DNA of 62,621 nucleotides from Candidatus Eiseniibacteriota bacterium (GTDB lineage Bacteria; Eisenbacteria; RBG-16-71-46): assembly GCA_016178725.1 (NCBI GenBank), contig JACOSV010000044.1, positions 1 to 62,621 of the forward strand. The letters run 5' to 3'. Below, piece after piece: positions 46,871-55,509 of this stretch. A program made the position numbers and the translations under genes. The notes under the pieces were generated by a model. It saw only the letters and a program-made list of their open reading frames with translations. It made no database searches and was not told the DNA's origin. Numbering within the stretch: position 1 is the stretch's first letter; every line of letters starts with the position of its first letter.

Positions 46871-47689
46871 CTACGCCAGGCCCCAGCGCTCGATCTCGTC
46901 CTCGTCGAGGCCGATCAGATGGCCCACCTCGTGCCGCACGGTCGTGCGCACCTCTTCGGCGAGCTCGTCGCGATCCGCGCACGCGCGCAGCAGGTTCTTG
47001 CGGAAGAGATAGATCGCGCCCGGCATCGCCGGCAGGTCGCTGTGGCTGCGCTCCATCAGATGGCGGCCGACGAACAGGCCGAGCACGTCGGGCGAGACCG
47101 CCGGCTTCTCGGCGGTGAGCATCCCGCGCGACGGCAGCGGCTCGACCAGCACCGGCAGCTCGTCGAGATGGCGGCGCACCTCGGCCGGCAGCTCGAGCAG
47201 GCTCGCCTCGACCAGCGCGTCGAACTCGGCGTCGCTGACCTCGAGCGGCATCGGGAACCGGTCGGGGTCGAGATCGCACGCGATGCGCGCGTGCTCCTCG
47301 GCGCCGTCCGCATCGCCGAGCATCTCGAGCGTGCGCGCGAGCAGCGCGTGGGTCTCGGGCAGATCGGGATGCACCGCGAGGGCGCGGTGCGCGTCCTCGC
47401 GCGCCGGCTCGAGCGCCGCGAGCTCGTACTGCGCGAACGCGCGCAGATGGAAGAAGAGCGAGGGATCGGCCGAGCGCTCGGCGCCCTGGAGCGCGATCAG
47501 CGCGCGCTCGGCGTCCCCCTCGTCGAGCGCGACCGACGCGTCCACGATGCGCAGGTCGGGATGGCCCGGCCGGTGGCGCAGCAGCCCGTCGATCGCGTCG
47601 CGCGCCTCGTCGACCTTGCCTTCGTCGAGGAGATCCCACACCGCGTCCACCGACGACCACTCGGTCTCGTCCAGCGTCTCGTAGCTCAT
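46871..47689 (-). CDS. TPR protein with C-terminal zincin-like metallopeptidase domain
   Basis: 272 aa, cytoplasmic by composition. Residues 10-135 are TPR-like helix pairs (DEGKVDEARDAIDGLLRHRP, LEMLGDADGAEEHARIACDLDP). The C-terminal 120 residues match the minimal zincin family (PF06262 type): a helical lead, AIYLFRKNLLRACADRDEL, then the zinc motif HEVGHLIGLDEDEIERWGL with two His and catalytic Glu. Such domains are small proteases of unknown target. Fusion to TPR suggests a defined protein partner. No clear operon partner. Confidence 0.85.
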   Translation of the reverse strand: MSYETLDETEWSSVDAVWDLLDEGKVDEARDAIDGLLRHRPGHPDLRIVDASVALDEGDAERALIALQGAERSADPSLFFHLRAFAQYELAALEPAREDAHRALAVHPDLPETHALLARTLEMLGDADGAEEHARIACDLDPDRFPMPLEVSDAEFDALVEASLLELPAEVRRHLDELPVLVEPLPSRGMLTAEKPAVSPDVLGLFVGRHLMERSHSDLPAMPGAIYLFRKNLLRACADRDELAEEVRTTVRHEVGHLIGLDEDEIERWGLA

Positions 47690-47796
47690 CGCGGGCGGAG
47701 ACTACTCCGCGCCCGCGAAGCCCACCAACCGGGCTTCCCGCACTTCGCGTTTCCCCGTAGAGTCATGCGCGACCCTCGCCACGAGAGAGGAGCGCC

Positions 47797-48096
47797 ATGA
47801 CCCAGACGCAGACGCTGCGCAAGCTTCAGCGCGACCACTGGCGGAAGCTCCGCCGCCTGTTCAAGCAGGCGTATCAGGAGGGCATGGACGCCGGTCGCGC
47901 GCGCGCCCACGGCCAGGGCCGGCAGGGCCGCACGATCCGCGACGATGCCACCGTCAACGGGCTCGTGCGCCGCATCCAGCGGCACTTCGGCCTCGATCGC
48001 TACAACTTCGAGGTGCGCGTCGTGCACGCGGGGTCGGGCCGCCGCGTCGCCGGCGCCGACCTGCTGCGCAAGTACCGGGTGGACGAGCGCGACTGA
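47797..48096 (+). CDS. Small basic protein of unknown function
   Basis: 99 aa with many Arg, Lys, Gln and His residues; I recognise no family. An N-terminal helix (RDHWRKLRRLFKQAYQEGMDAG) is followed by a Gly/Gln-rich stretch and a second half that looks folded (LVRRIQRHFGLDRYNFEVRVVH). GAGAGAGGAG lies before the ATG, and TAGAGT at 47758 could be a -10. Nucleic-acid binding is plausible from charge alone. Confidence 0.7.
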   Translation: MTQTQTLRKLQRDHWRKLRRLFKQAYQEGMDAGRARAHGQGRQGRTIRDDATVNGLVRRIQRHFGLDRYNFEVRVVHAGSGRRVAGADLLRKYRVDERD

Positions 48097-48173
48097 TCCG
48101 TAGCCCGGTCCGCGGCGGTGGACTATGCTCCCCGCCGCTCACGCCCCCCGTGTCCTTCGATGGAGACCGGCCC

Positions 48174-50651
48174 ATGTCGCCCCGTGCCCTGATCCCACTC
48201 GCCGCCGCGCTACTGCTCGCCTCCGGCATCGCCGCCGCCGCGCCCGCGGCGCCGGACGTTCCCGTCTACCGCACCCCGCCCAAGGTCGTCGCGGACGTCC
48301 TGACCGCGCCGCGCATCCCGCGCGGCGCGCCGAGCATCTCGCCCGACGGCGCGCGCATGCTGCTCGCCGATCAGCCGTCGCTGATCCCGATCACGACGCT
48401 CGCCGAGCCGGTCGAGAAGCTCGCCGGGCTCGAGATCCTCCCGGCGATGCGCGCCAACCGCGCGGCGCTCAAGGGCGCCTCGAGCGGCTTCTCGATCGTC
48501 ACGATCGCGGACGGCGCGAAGCTCCGCGCGAAGCTGCCCGACGGCGCGCGTCTTGGCGGCGCCGTCTGGTCGCCCACGTCCGACCGCATCGCGTGCGCGC
48601 TGTTCGCCGCGGGCGGGAGCGAGCTGTGGATCGTGGACGCCGCGACCGGCGCGGCGCGCAGGTTCGAGGGCGTGCGGCTCAACACCGTGCTCGGTGCCGG
48701 CATCGAGTGGATGCCGGATGGAAAGTCGCTGATGTGCGCGACACTGCCGGCCGGCGCGGGCGATCTGCCCGCGACGAGCCGCGTCCCGCGCGGCCCGCAG
48801 GTGCGGATCGGCGCCGGGCGCCCGACGCCGCAGCGCACGACGCGCGACGTTCTCCGCACGAGCGAAGATCAGGAACGCTTCAGCGCCTACGTCCAGACGC
48901 AGTTCGCGCGCGTGCCGGCCGACGGCGGCGCCGCGGCGCCGGTCGGCGCGCCCGGGCTCTACCTCGCCTGGTCGCTCGCGCCCGACGGTGCGCACCTCGT
49001 CGTCGATCGCCTCGCCGGAGCCCCGGCCCTCGGCTTCCCGGTCTTCCTCTTCCCGCGCACCGTCGAAATCTGGGGCGCCGACGGCGCGCTCGTGGCGAAG
49101 GTCGGCGATGTGCCGCTCAACGACCGCAGCGCGATCTCGAGCGTCGCGCCGCTCGGCCCGCGCGACCCGACGTGGTCGCCGGATGGCCGCGCGCTGTGGT
49201 TCTTCTCGTGGCAGGACACGCCCGGCGCCGACGCGATGAAGGCGATCAAGGACACGACGCTCGCCCAGCCCGGGACCGATCGCCTGATGCGCCTCGACGC
49301 GCCGTTCACGTCGCCGGCGGCGGTGGTCGCGACGTCGGACTTCCGGCTGCGCGGGATCGGCTGGGTCGGCGGCGGAACGAAGCTGGTCGTTGACGACGTC
49401 TACGAACCGCGCCGCCGCATGCGCATGTGGTGGATCGATCCGGCGCAGCCGGCGCATCGCACGATGCTGGTCGACCGCTCGACCGAAGGCGTCTACGACG
49501 ATCCCGGCCGGCCGCTCACGCTTCACGGCCGCCGCGCGGCGCAGCTCTGGTCCACCGCCGACGGCAAGGCGATCTACCTCGCCGGCGACGGATTCCGCGC
49601 CGATGGCCAGCGCCCGTTCCTCGATCGCATGGACCTCGCGAGCGGCAAGACCACGCGGCTCTACGCGAGCGATGCCGATCATCTCGAGCCGGCGCTCGCG
49701 CTGCTCTCGGCCGACGGCAGGCGTTTCGTGACCTCGCGCCAGTCGAACCGCGAGGCGCCCAACTACTACCTGCGGACGGCCGGCGCGAAGCTCGGCGCGA
49801 AGCTGAGCGACTACACTGATCCCGCGCCGGCGCTCACCGCGTCGCAGCGTTTTCAGTTCAAGTTCATGCGCGCCGACTCGGTGTGGCTCAACGCCGAGGC
49901 GGTGCTGCCCGCGGACTGGAAGCCGGGAACCCGGTTGCCCACCATCTTCTGGGTCTATCCCAACGACTACCGCTCGGCGGCCGCCGCGTCGCAGAACCGG
50001 CGCTCGCCGAACCGATTCCCGTCGCAGAGCGCGCTCAACCCCGAGGTGCTCGTCACGCAGGGCTACGCGGTCGTCTATCCGGACATCGCGGTCGTCGGCA
50101 CCAACGACCGCTACGTGAAGGAGATCGGCTCGAGCGCTGCGGCGGCGATCGACGAGTGCGTGCGGCGCGGCTTCTGCGACCGCGAGCGCGTCGGCGTCGG
50201 CGGCCACTCGTACGGCGCGTTCTCGACCGCCAACCTGCTCGCGCACACCGATCTGTTCCGCGCCGGGACCGCGAGCGACGGCGCCTACAACCGCACGCTC
50301 ACGCCGTTCACGTTCCAGGCCGAGGAACGCACGCTGTGGGAGGCGCGCGACACGTACCTCGAGATGTCGCCGTTCCTCTACGCTCAGCAGATTCATGCGC
50401 CGCTCATGCTGCTCCACAACCTCGACGACACGAACGTCGGCACGAACCCGATCCAGTCGCAGCGCATGTTCGAGGCGTTGAACGGGCTCGGGAAGACGAC
50501 GGCGCTGATCGAGTACCCGTACGAGGATCACGGGCCGACCGGGCGCGAGTCGGTGCTCGACTACTGGACGCGCGAGATCGAGTGGTTCGACCGCTACGTC
50601 AAGAACGCCCCGGCCCGGAGCGCTGCGGAGTCGGTGCCGGGCAGCCGATAA
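48174..50651 (+). CDS. S9 family (prolyl oligopeptidase-type) serine peptidase, glutamyl-endopeptidase-like
   Basis: 825-aa secreted serine peptidase. The start at 48174 opens a signal peptide (PRALIPLAAALLLASGIAAAAP). An N-terminal beta-propeller of about 530 residues is followed by an alpha/beta-hydrolase domain: nucleophile in GVGGHSYGAF, acid in HNLDDTNVGTNP, and His in YEDHGPTGRE. The spacing and the TANLLAHTDLF stretch after the serine resemble the S9D (glutamyl endopeptidase) group. It probably degrades peptides in the periplasm. TATGCT at 48124 could be its -10. A weak hairpin follows the stop. Confidence 0.92.
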   Translation: MSPRALIPLAAALLLASGIAAAAPAAPDVPVYRTPPKVVADVLTAPRIPRGAPSISPDGARMLLADQPSLIPITTLAEPVEKLAGLEILPAMRANRAALKGASSGFSIVTIADGAKLRAKLPDGARLGGAVWSPTSDRIACALFAAGGSELWIVDAATGAARRFEGVRLNTVLGAGIEWMPDGKSLMCATLPAGAGDLPATSRVPRGPQVRIGAGRPTPQRTTRDVLRTSEDQERFSAYVQTQFARVPADGGAAAPVGAPGLYLAWSLAPDGAHLVVDRLAGAPALGFPVFLFPRTVEIWGADGALVAKVGDVPLNDRSAISSVAPLGPRDPTWSPDGRALWFFSWQDTPGADAMKAIKDTTLAQPGTDRLMRLDAPFTSPAAVVATSDFRLRGIGWVGGGTKLVVDDVYEPRRRMRMWWIDPAQPAHRTMLVDRSTEGVYDDPGRPLTLHGRRAAQLWSTADGKAIYLAGDGFRADGQRPFLDRMDLASGKTTRLYASDADHLEPALALLSADGRRFVTSRQSNREAPNYYLRTAGAKLGAKLSDYTDPAPALTASQRFQFKFMRADSVWLNAEAVLPADWKPGTRLPTIFWVYPNDYRSAAAASQNRRSPNRFPSQSALNPEVLVTQGYAVVYPDIAVVGTNDRYVKEIGSSAAAAIDECVRRGFCDRERVGVGGHSYGAFSTANLLAHTDLFRAGTASDGAYNRTLTPFTFQAEERTLWEARDTYLEMSPFLYAQQIHAPLMLLHNLDDTNVGTNPIQSQRMFEALNGLGKTTALIEYPYEDHGPTGRESVLDYWTREIEWFDRYVKNAPARSAAESVPGSR

Positions 50652-50665
50652 GAGGAGTCGGACCG

Positions 50666-50688
50666 ACCCCGGAGCGCCGGTGCGGGGT
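50666..50688 (+). terminator. Weak hairpin after the S9 peptidase
   Basis: ACCCCG / CGGGGT with an 11-nt loop, 14 nt after the stop codon and before the next promoter. Confidence 0.35.
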
Positions 50689-50711
50689 AGGGGCGGATGC
50701 GAGCCAGAGTC

Positions 50712-50741
50712 TTGACGCTCGGCCCGCGCCGCCCGTAAACT
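50712..50741 (+). promoter_or_regulatory. Promoter of the UshA-like cytochrome gene
   Basis: TTGACG (50712-50717), 18-bp spacer, TAAACT (50736-50741), ending 58 nt before the ATG. The -10 matches consensus at 4 of 6 positions and fits the TA(A/G)(A/C)CT pattern of other promoters in this window. Confidence 0.55.
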
Positions 50742-50799
50742 CGTCGCGCTTCGTCAGAGGCCGTCCATCGCATCGCAGAACGGAGACGCTCCGAATCTC

Positions 50800-52230
50800 A
50801 TGAAGTCCCTGTCGCCCCGCATCCTGGCCTGCGCGGTCCTCGCGATTCTCGCCTGGGTCGTCCTCGCCGGCGCGAGCGCCCCCGGCCCCGGCATCAAGGA
50901 GCCGGACAAGCTCATCATCCTCTCCACGGTGGACGTGAAGGGGAAGACGAGCCCCTGCGGCTGACACACGCCCAAGGGGGGCCTGGCCCGGCGGGCCAGT
51001 TTCGCGGACAGCATTCGCGCCGGCTACGGCCAGGTCCTCCTGGTCGACGGCGGCGGCTTCTTCCCTGAGAACGATTCGCCCGACTACGAGCGCGTCGGCG
51101 ACTTCGTCATGGACGCGATGAAGCTGCTCGGCACCGATGCCGTGGGCGTGAGCGAGAAGGAGCTGCGCTTCGGCCTCGCGTTCCTCAAGCAGGGCGCCAG
51201 GCGCTCCGGCATCCAGCTCGTCTGCGCGAACCTGCTCGACGCCAAGACCGGCCAGCCGATCTTCGCGCCGTACATCATCAAGAAGGTCGGCACCGTGCAC
51301 GTCGGCATCTTCGGCCTGATGAACGACAAGATGTCGTACGGCCCGGCCGCCGAGTCGCTCAAGGTCACCGAGCCGACCGCCGCCGCGACGAAGGCCGTCG
51401 CCGAGATGCGCAAGAAGGGCGCGACGGTCATCGTGCTGCTCTCGCAGCTCGGCAAGGTCGAGGGCGAGGACCTCTCCGCCGCGGTCCCGGGCATCGACGC
51501 GATCATCATCGGGCACAGCGGCACGCTCCTGAACAAGGGCCGCATGATCAAGAACACCGTCGCCTGCTACGGCGGCGAGCAGGGCCAGTTCATCGGCAAG
51601 ACCGAGATCACACTCAACGCCGCGCGTGGCCAGGCGACCGGCGACAACGACGCGTTCATGCTCGGCCCCGAGGTCGGCGAGAACGCCGAGGTCGCGCGTC
51701 TTGTCAAGGCGTTCGAAGACGGCTTCAACGAGATCCTGCGCAAGAGCGAGAAGGAGCGTGTCGCCGCCGACGAGAAGTCGCGCGCGGATGCGAACGCGAG
51801 CCCGGACCGCTACCTCGGCGCCGAGCTGTGCATCCGCTGCCACAAGGACGAGGCCGATCAGTGGAAGACCACGTCGCACTCGCTGGCGTGGCAGACGCTG
51901 GTCAACGTGAAGAAGGACGCGACACCCGAATGCATTGTGTGCCACGTCGTCGGCTACCAGAAGCCCGGCGGCTTCAAGGAGCAGAATGACGCGGCCAAGC
52001 TCGGCAACGTGCAGTGCGAGAACTGCCACGGCATGGGCACCATGCACGAGGCGTTCGCCAACCCGCACAAGACGGTGACCGAGCAGGTGTGCGTGACCTG
52101 CCACCGCGGTGAGAACGATCCCGAGTTCAACTGGCAGGTCAAGCGCCCGAAGATCGTGCACACGAATTCGTCCGGCGAGACGATCAAGGCCATGAAGAAC
52201 CAGATGGCCAAGCCGTCCGGCTCGCAGTAA
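50800..52230 (+). CDS. UshA-like tetraheme cytochrome c, predicted selenoprotein (TGA = Sec)
   Basis: 476 codons from ATG 50800 with one in-frame TGA at 50962 (residue 55). Signal peptide 1-26. Residues 38-310 resemble the 5'-nucleotidase (UshA) metallophosphoesterase fold, but its metal motifs are degraded: DxH is D45-V-K47, GNHE is replaced (VGVSEKELRFG), GHxH is GHSG. The C-terminal part has four heme-binding CxxCH motifs at about residues 344, 378, 406 and 431 (CIRCH, CIVCH, CENCH, CVTCH). The context SPCG-TGA-HTPKGGLARR matches relatives with PCGC, so Sec in place of Cys is the best reading. Translation from a later start (51109) would lose the signal peptide that heme attachment needs. 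Likely a periplasmic redox protein; substrate unknown. Confidence 0.85.
50962..50999 (+). promoter_or_regulatory. Candidate selenocysteine codon and bacterial SECIS hairpin
   Basis: TGA at 50962-50964 is followed after 18 nt by a perfect 7-bp stem, CTGGCCC (50983-50989) and GGGCCAG (50993-50999), loop GGC. The loop begins 25 nt after the TGA and starts with G, within the range and loop rule given for bacterial SECIS elements. Folding was judged by eye. Confidence 0.7.
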
Positions 52231-52252
52231 CCCGTCCGCGCGCCCCGCGCGC

Positions 52253-52281
52253 TTGACCGCTCCGGCCGCGGCTCCTAACCT
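52253..52281 (+). promoter_or_regulatory. Promoter of the transsulfuration operon (leaderless)
   Basis: TTGACC (52253-52258), 17-bp spacer, TAACCT (52276-52281). The GTG start codon begins 9 nt after the -10, so transcription would start at or next to the first codon. Confidence 0.5.
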
Positions 52282-52289
52282 GCCGCCGC

Positions 52290-53687
52290 GTGACCCCTCC
52301 CGCCCGCATCCTCGAAGGCGTCGACTACCACGAGACCATCCTCGAGACGATCGGCCGCACGCCGCTCGTGCGCATCCGCAAGCTCGCCGCCGGCGTCTCC
52401 TGTCCGGTGCTCGCGAAGCTGGAGATGTTCAATCCCGGCGGGAGCGTCAAGGACCGCATCGGCCTCACGATGGTCGCGGCCGCCGAGCAGGACGGAAGGC
52501 TCAAGCCGGGCGGGACCATCGTCGAGTGCACGTCCGGCAACACCGGCCTCGGTCTCGCGATGGTTGCGGCGATCAAGGGCTACCGCGCCGTGCTGTGCAT
52601 GCCCGACAAGGTCTCGAGCGAAAAGGTCAACCTGCTCAAGGCGTTCGGCGCCGAGGTGCACTTGAGTCCGACCGCGGTCGCGCCCGATTCGCCGCTCTCG
52701 TACTACTCGGTCGCGAAGCGCATCGCCGCGGAGCGCGGCGGGTTCCTCGCCAACCAGTACGACAACCCGGCGAACCCCGAGGCGCACTACCGCGGCACCG
52801 GGCCCGAGCTCTGGGAGCAGACCGCCGGCAAGATCACGCACTTCGTCGCCGGCATGGGGACCGGCGGCACGATCAGCGGCGTCGCGAGGTACCTCAAGGA
52901 GAAGAATCCCAGCGTGCGCGTGATCGGCGCCGACCCGGTCGGCTCGATCCTCAAACATTTCCACGAGACGCACGAGATGTCCGAGCCGCACACCTACAAG
53001 ATCGAGGGCGTGGGCGAGGACTTCATCCCCGGCACCACCGACTTTTCGGTCGTGGACGAGGTGGTCCAGTGCACCGACCGCGACGGGCTCAACACGGCGC
53101 GGCGGCTCGCGCGCGAGGAGGCGCTGTTCACCGGCGGTTCGGGCGGCATGGCGGCCTGGGTCGCGCTCGAGGTCGCGCGCCGGCTTCCGGCCGAATCGCT
53201 GGTCGTCGTGCTGCTTCCCGACACCGGCGAGCGGTACTTGAGCAAGGTGCACAACGACGAGTGGATGCGCGACAACCATCTCCTCGACACGTCGGGCGCG
53301 CTGGTCAAGGACCTGATCGGGATCAAGTCCGGCGCGGTGCCACGGCTGCTCTCGATGCAGGCCGACGAGCCGCTCAAGCGCGCGGTCCACATCGTCGAGC
53401 AGCACAACATCACGCAGATCCCGGTGTTCCGGAACGGCGAGCTCGCGGGCACCCTGTTCGACAGCGACATTCTGCGCGCAGCGCTCGCGGATCCCACGGC
53501 GCTGGAGAAGCCGATCGCGCCGCTGCTCGCCGAGCCCCTGCCGGTGGTGGCGAGCGGCGATACGGTCGAGCGCGTGACGAAGCTGCTTGCGGCGCGCAGC
53601 CCGGCGGTGCTGGTGCGCGACGAGGGCGCGTATGTCGGCATCCTCACGCGCTTCGACATGCTGCAGTTCATCGCGGGAGGGGAGTGA
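52290..53687 (+). CDS. Cystathionine beta-synthase (PLP domain plus CBS pair)
   Basis: 465 aa. PLP-dependent fold-type II enzyme condensing serine (or O-acetylserine) with homocysteine. The PLP lysine is in NPGGSVKDR at about residue 50, followed by CTSGNTGLGLAM and the GMGTGGTISGV phosphate loop. The C-terminal 125 residues form a pair of CBS regulatory modules (QADEPLKRAVHIVEQHNITQIPVF, VVASGDTVERVTKLLAARSPAVL), as in eukaryotic-type and some bacterial enzymes. GTG start without a ribosome site, next to a promoter. It overlaps the next gene by one base (TGATG). Confidence 0.94.
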   Translation: MTPPARILEGVDYHETILETIGRTPLVRIRKLAAGVSCPVLAKLEMFNPGGSVKDRIGLTMVAAAEQDGRLKPGGTIVECTSGNTGLGLAMVAAIKGYRAVLCMPDKVSSEKVNLLKAFGAEVHLSPTAVAPDSPLSYYSVAKRIAAERGGFLANQYDNPANPEAHYRGTGPELWEQTAGKITHFVAGMGTGGTISGVARYLKEKNPSVRVIGADPVGSILKHFHETHEMSEPHTYKIEGVGEDFIPGTTDFSVVDEVVQCTDRDGLNTARRLAREEALFTGGSGGMAAWVALEVARRLPAESLVVVLLPDTGERYLSKVHNDEWMRDNHLLDTSGALVKDLIGIKSGAVPRLLSMQADEPLKRAVHIVEQHNITQIPVFRNGELAGTLFDSDILRAALADPTALEKPIAPLLAEPLPVVASGDTVERVTKLLAARSPAVLVRDEGAYVGILTRFDMLQFIAGGE

Positions 53688-54862
53688 TGGGCGGCGAGAA
53701 GTCGCTGGGTCCCAAGGCGGGTTTCAGCACGCGCGCGATCCACGCCGGGCAGGAGCCCGATCCGTCGACCGGCGCGGTGGTGGTGCCGATCTACCAGACC
53801 TCGACGTACGCGCAGGAGGCGCTCGGCCGCAACAAGGGTTTCGAGTACGCGCGCACGCACAATCCCACGCGCTTCGCCCTCGAGCGCAACATCGCGGCGC
53901 TCGAAGGCGGCCGCCACGGCTTCTGCTTCGCCTCGGGGCTCGCCGCGACCAACACGCTGCTCGAGACGCTCTCGGCCGGCGACCACGTGGTCGCGGGACA
54001 CAACCTCTACGGGGGCACGTTCCGGATCATGGACAGGGTGTTCCGCCGCCTCGGCCTCGAGTTCACGTTCATCGCCACCGACGACGTCGATCGGGTGGCC
54101 GCGGCGTTCCGCCCGAACACGCGCATGCTGTTCGTCGAAACCCCGACCAACCCGATGATGCAGCTCACCGACATCGCCGCGGTGAGCCGGGTCGCGCACG
54201 AGCGCACGATCCGGGTCGCGGTGGACAACACGTTCATGACGCCGTTCTTCCAGCGCCCGCTCGAGCTCGGCGCCGACGTCGTGCTCCATTCCGTGACCAA
54301 GTACCTCAACGGCCACAGCGACATGCTGGGCGGCGCGCTCGTCACGAGCGACGAGGCGCTGGCCGACTCGCTGCGCTTCCTGCAGAACGCGGCCGGTGGC
54401 GTGCCCGGTCCGATGGACTGCTGGCTCGCGCTCCGCGGCACCAAGACGCTCGCGGTGCGGATGCAGCGCCACGACCAGAACGCCGGGGCGCTCGCCCAGC
54501 ACCTCGAGGGGAAGCCGGGGGTCAGCCGCGTCTTCTATCCCGGCCTCGCGTCCCATCCGCAGCATGCGCTCGCCCGCCGCCAGGCCTCGGGATTCGGCGG
54601 GATGATGTCGTTCATTCCGGGCGACGGCAGCCTCGAGGCGGGCCGCCGCGTATTCGACCGGCTGCGGCTCTTCTCGCGCGCCGAGAGTCTCGGCGGCGTC
54701 GAGAGCCTGGCCTGCCACCCGGCCACGATGACGCACGCCTCGGTGCCGCGCGAGACGCGGCTCTCGATGGGTTTTGCCGACGGCCTGATCCGGCTCTCGG
54801 TCGGGATCGAGGACGTGGACGACCTCCGCGCCGATCTCGACCAGGCGCTCGAAACCATTTGA
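53687..54862 (+). CDS. Cystathionine gamma-lyase/synthase
   Basis: 391-aa PLP enzyme of the Cys/Met metabolism family. Key blocks: FSTRAIHAGQEPDPSTGAV, YQTSTYAQ, YARTHNPTRFALERNIAALEGG, VDNTFMTP with the PLP-binding Asp, and the PLP lysine in HSVTKYLNGHSD. Downstream SRAESLGGVESL and HPATMTHASVP are typical. Pairing with cystathionine beta-synthase argues for gamma-lyase in reverse transsulfuration (homocysteine to cysteine); sequence alone cannot exclude cystathionine gamma-synthase. Confidence 0.94.
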   Translation: MGGEKSLGPKAGFSTRAIHAGQEPDPSTGAVVVPIYQTSTYAQEALGRNKGFEYARTHNPTRFALERNIAALEGGRHGFCFASGLAATNTLLETLSAGDHVVAGHNLYGGTFRIMDRVFRRLGLEFTFIATDDVDRVAAAFRPNTRMLFVETPTNPMMQLTDIAAVSRVAHERTIRVAVDNTFMTPFFQRPLELGADVVLHSVTKYLNGHSDMLGGALVTSDEALADSLRFLQNAAGGVPGPMDCWLALRGTKTLAVRMQRHDQNAGALAQHLEGKPGVSRVFYPGLASHPQHALARRQASGFGGMMSFIPGDGSLEAGRRVFDRLRLFSRAESLGGVESLACHPATMTHASVPRETRLSMGFADGLIRLSVGIEDVDDLRADLDQALETI

Positions 54863-54913
54863 GTTCAGTCGATTACGGGCGCGTGCAGGCCGGTGCCCGG
54901 GCCAAAATCGGAG

Positions 54914-54942
54914 TTGACAGGACGGGGTGGCGCCCCTAGCCT
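54914..54942 (+). promoter_or_regulatory. Promoter before the small lipoprotein gene
   Basis: Perfect -35 TTGACA (54914-54919), 17-bp spacer, TAGCCT (54937-54942), the same -10 hexamer as before tgt. The transcript would have a leader of about 185 nt. Confidence 0.6.
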
Positions 54943-55031
54943 TCGCGCGCATTTGTCCGGACCGGGCGCGCCCCAACCGCGACCTTCGCGGGACAGGACG
55001 TTGTGAGGCCGGACGCGGGACGTTGCCAGTC

Positions 55032-55057
55032 GAGACACCGCTTGCGGGTGGTGTTTC
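55032..55057 (+). other. Hairpin with T-rich 3' side in the lipoprotein leader
   Basis: Positions 32-41 and 48-57 of 55,000 pair (ACACC/GGTGT core, with G-U pairs), closing on TTGCGG, and TTTCTT overlaps the 3' side. It resembles an attenuator or the end of a small RNA starting at about 54950. The intervening leader (54943-55031) has no gene I can support. Confidence 0.35.
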
Positions 55058-55136
55058 TTGCGTATTCAGTCCAGCCGAAAGAGCGTCGCGACGGGGAAAC
55101 GCCCGGGAGCGGCGGAACGAGAGGAGGTGAAGTGCA

Positions 55137-55316
55137 ATGCGGAAATTCTTCGCGTTGATGATGGTGGCGGTGCTGGCGCTCGCGATGTCGCTCGCCCTGG
55201 TCAGCTGCACCAAGAAGGCCGAGGAGACCCCGAGCACGTCGGCGGCCCCGTCGTCTGCACCTGCAATGTCCGATTCCTCGTCGACGATGGCGCCGGCGGA
55301 TACGACGCACAAGTAA
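55137..55316 (+). CDS. Small lipoprotein, 59 aa
   Basis: Short exported protein: Met-Arg-Lys start, hydrophobic LMMVAVLALAMSLA, lipobox LVSC with the cysteine at residue 24, then a 35-residue tail rich in Ser, Thr, Ala, Pro and acidic residues, no fold visible. GAGGAGGTGA is an excellent ribosome site 9 nt before the ATG, and a consensus-like promoter stands 200 nt upstream, so strong expression is likely. Similar short abundant lipoproteins exist in many diderms; function unknown. Confidence 0.8.
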   Translation: MRKFFALMMVAVLALAMSLALVSCTKKAEETPSTSAAPSSAPAMSDSSSTMAPADTTHK

Positions 55317-55509
55317 GCGGTCGGTCCAGGTCCATATCGTCATAAGCCGAAGGGGAGGGAAGGAACCGACGCGGTCGGGGACTTCCCTCCTTGCTGTTCC
55401 CGCCATGATCCGGCTCGTCCCCTGGAAAACTTCGTGCCCGGCCGCAACCCCATGGGGGCGCCGAACGTAATCCCGCCGTGACATCGAGACCCGCAGGAGG
55501 ATCCGCATC

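Noticed and set aside
50962..50964. The TGA as a simple nonsense mutation or sequencing error
   Set aside because: Possible, but the Cys-Gly-X-His context, the downstream hairpin at a suitable distance and the undamaged rest of the gene favour selenocysteine. Kept as a refutation route.
50599..52161. Minus-strand open frame opposite the cytochrome gene, which might suggest the plus-strand TGA is a real stop
   Set aside because: It has no protein-like features, while the plus frame has a signal peptide, a fold and four heme motifs in order.
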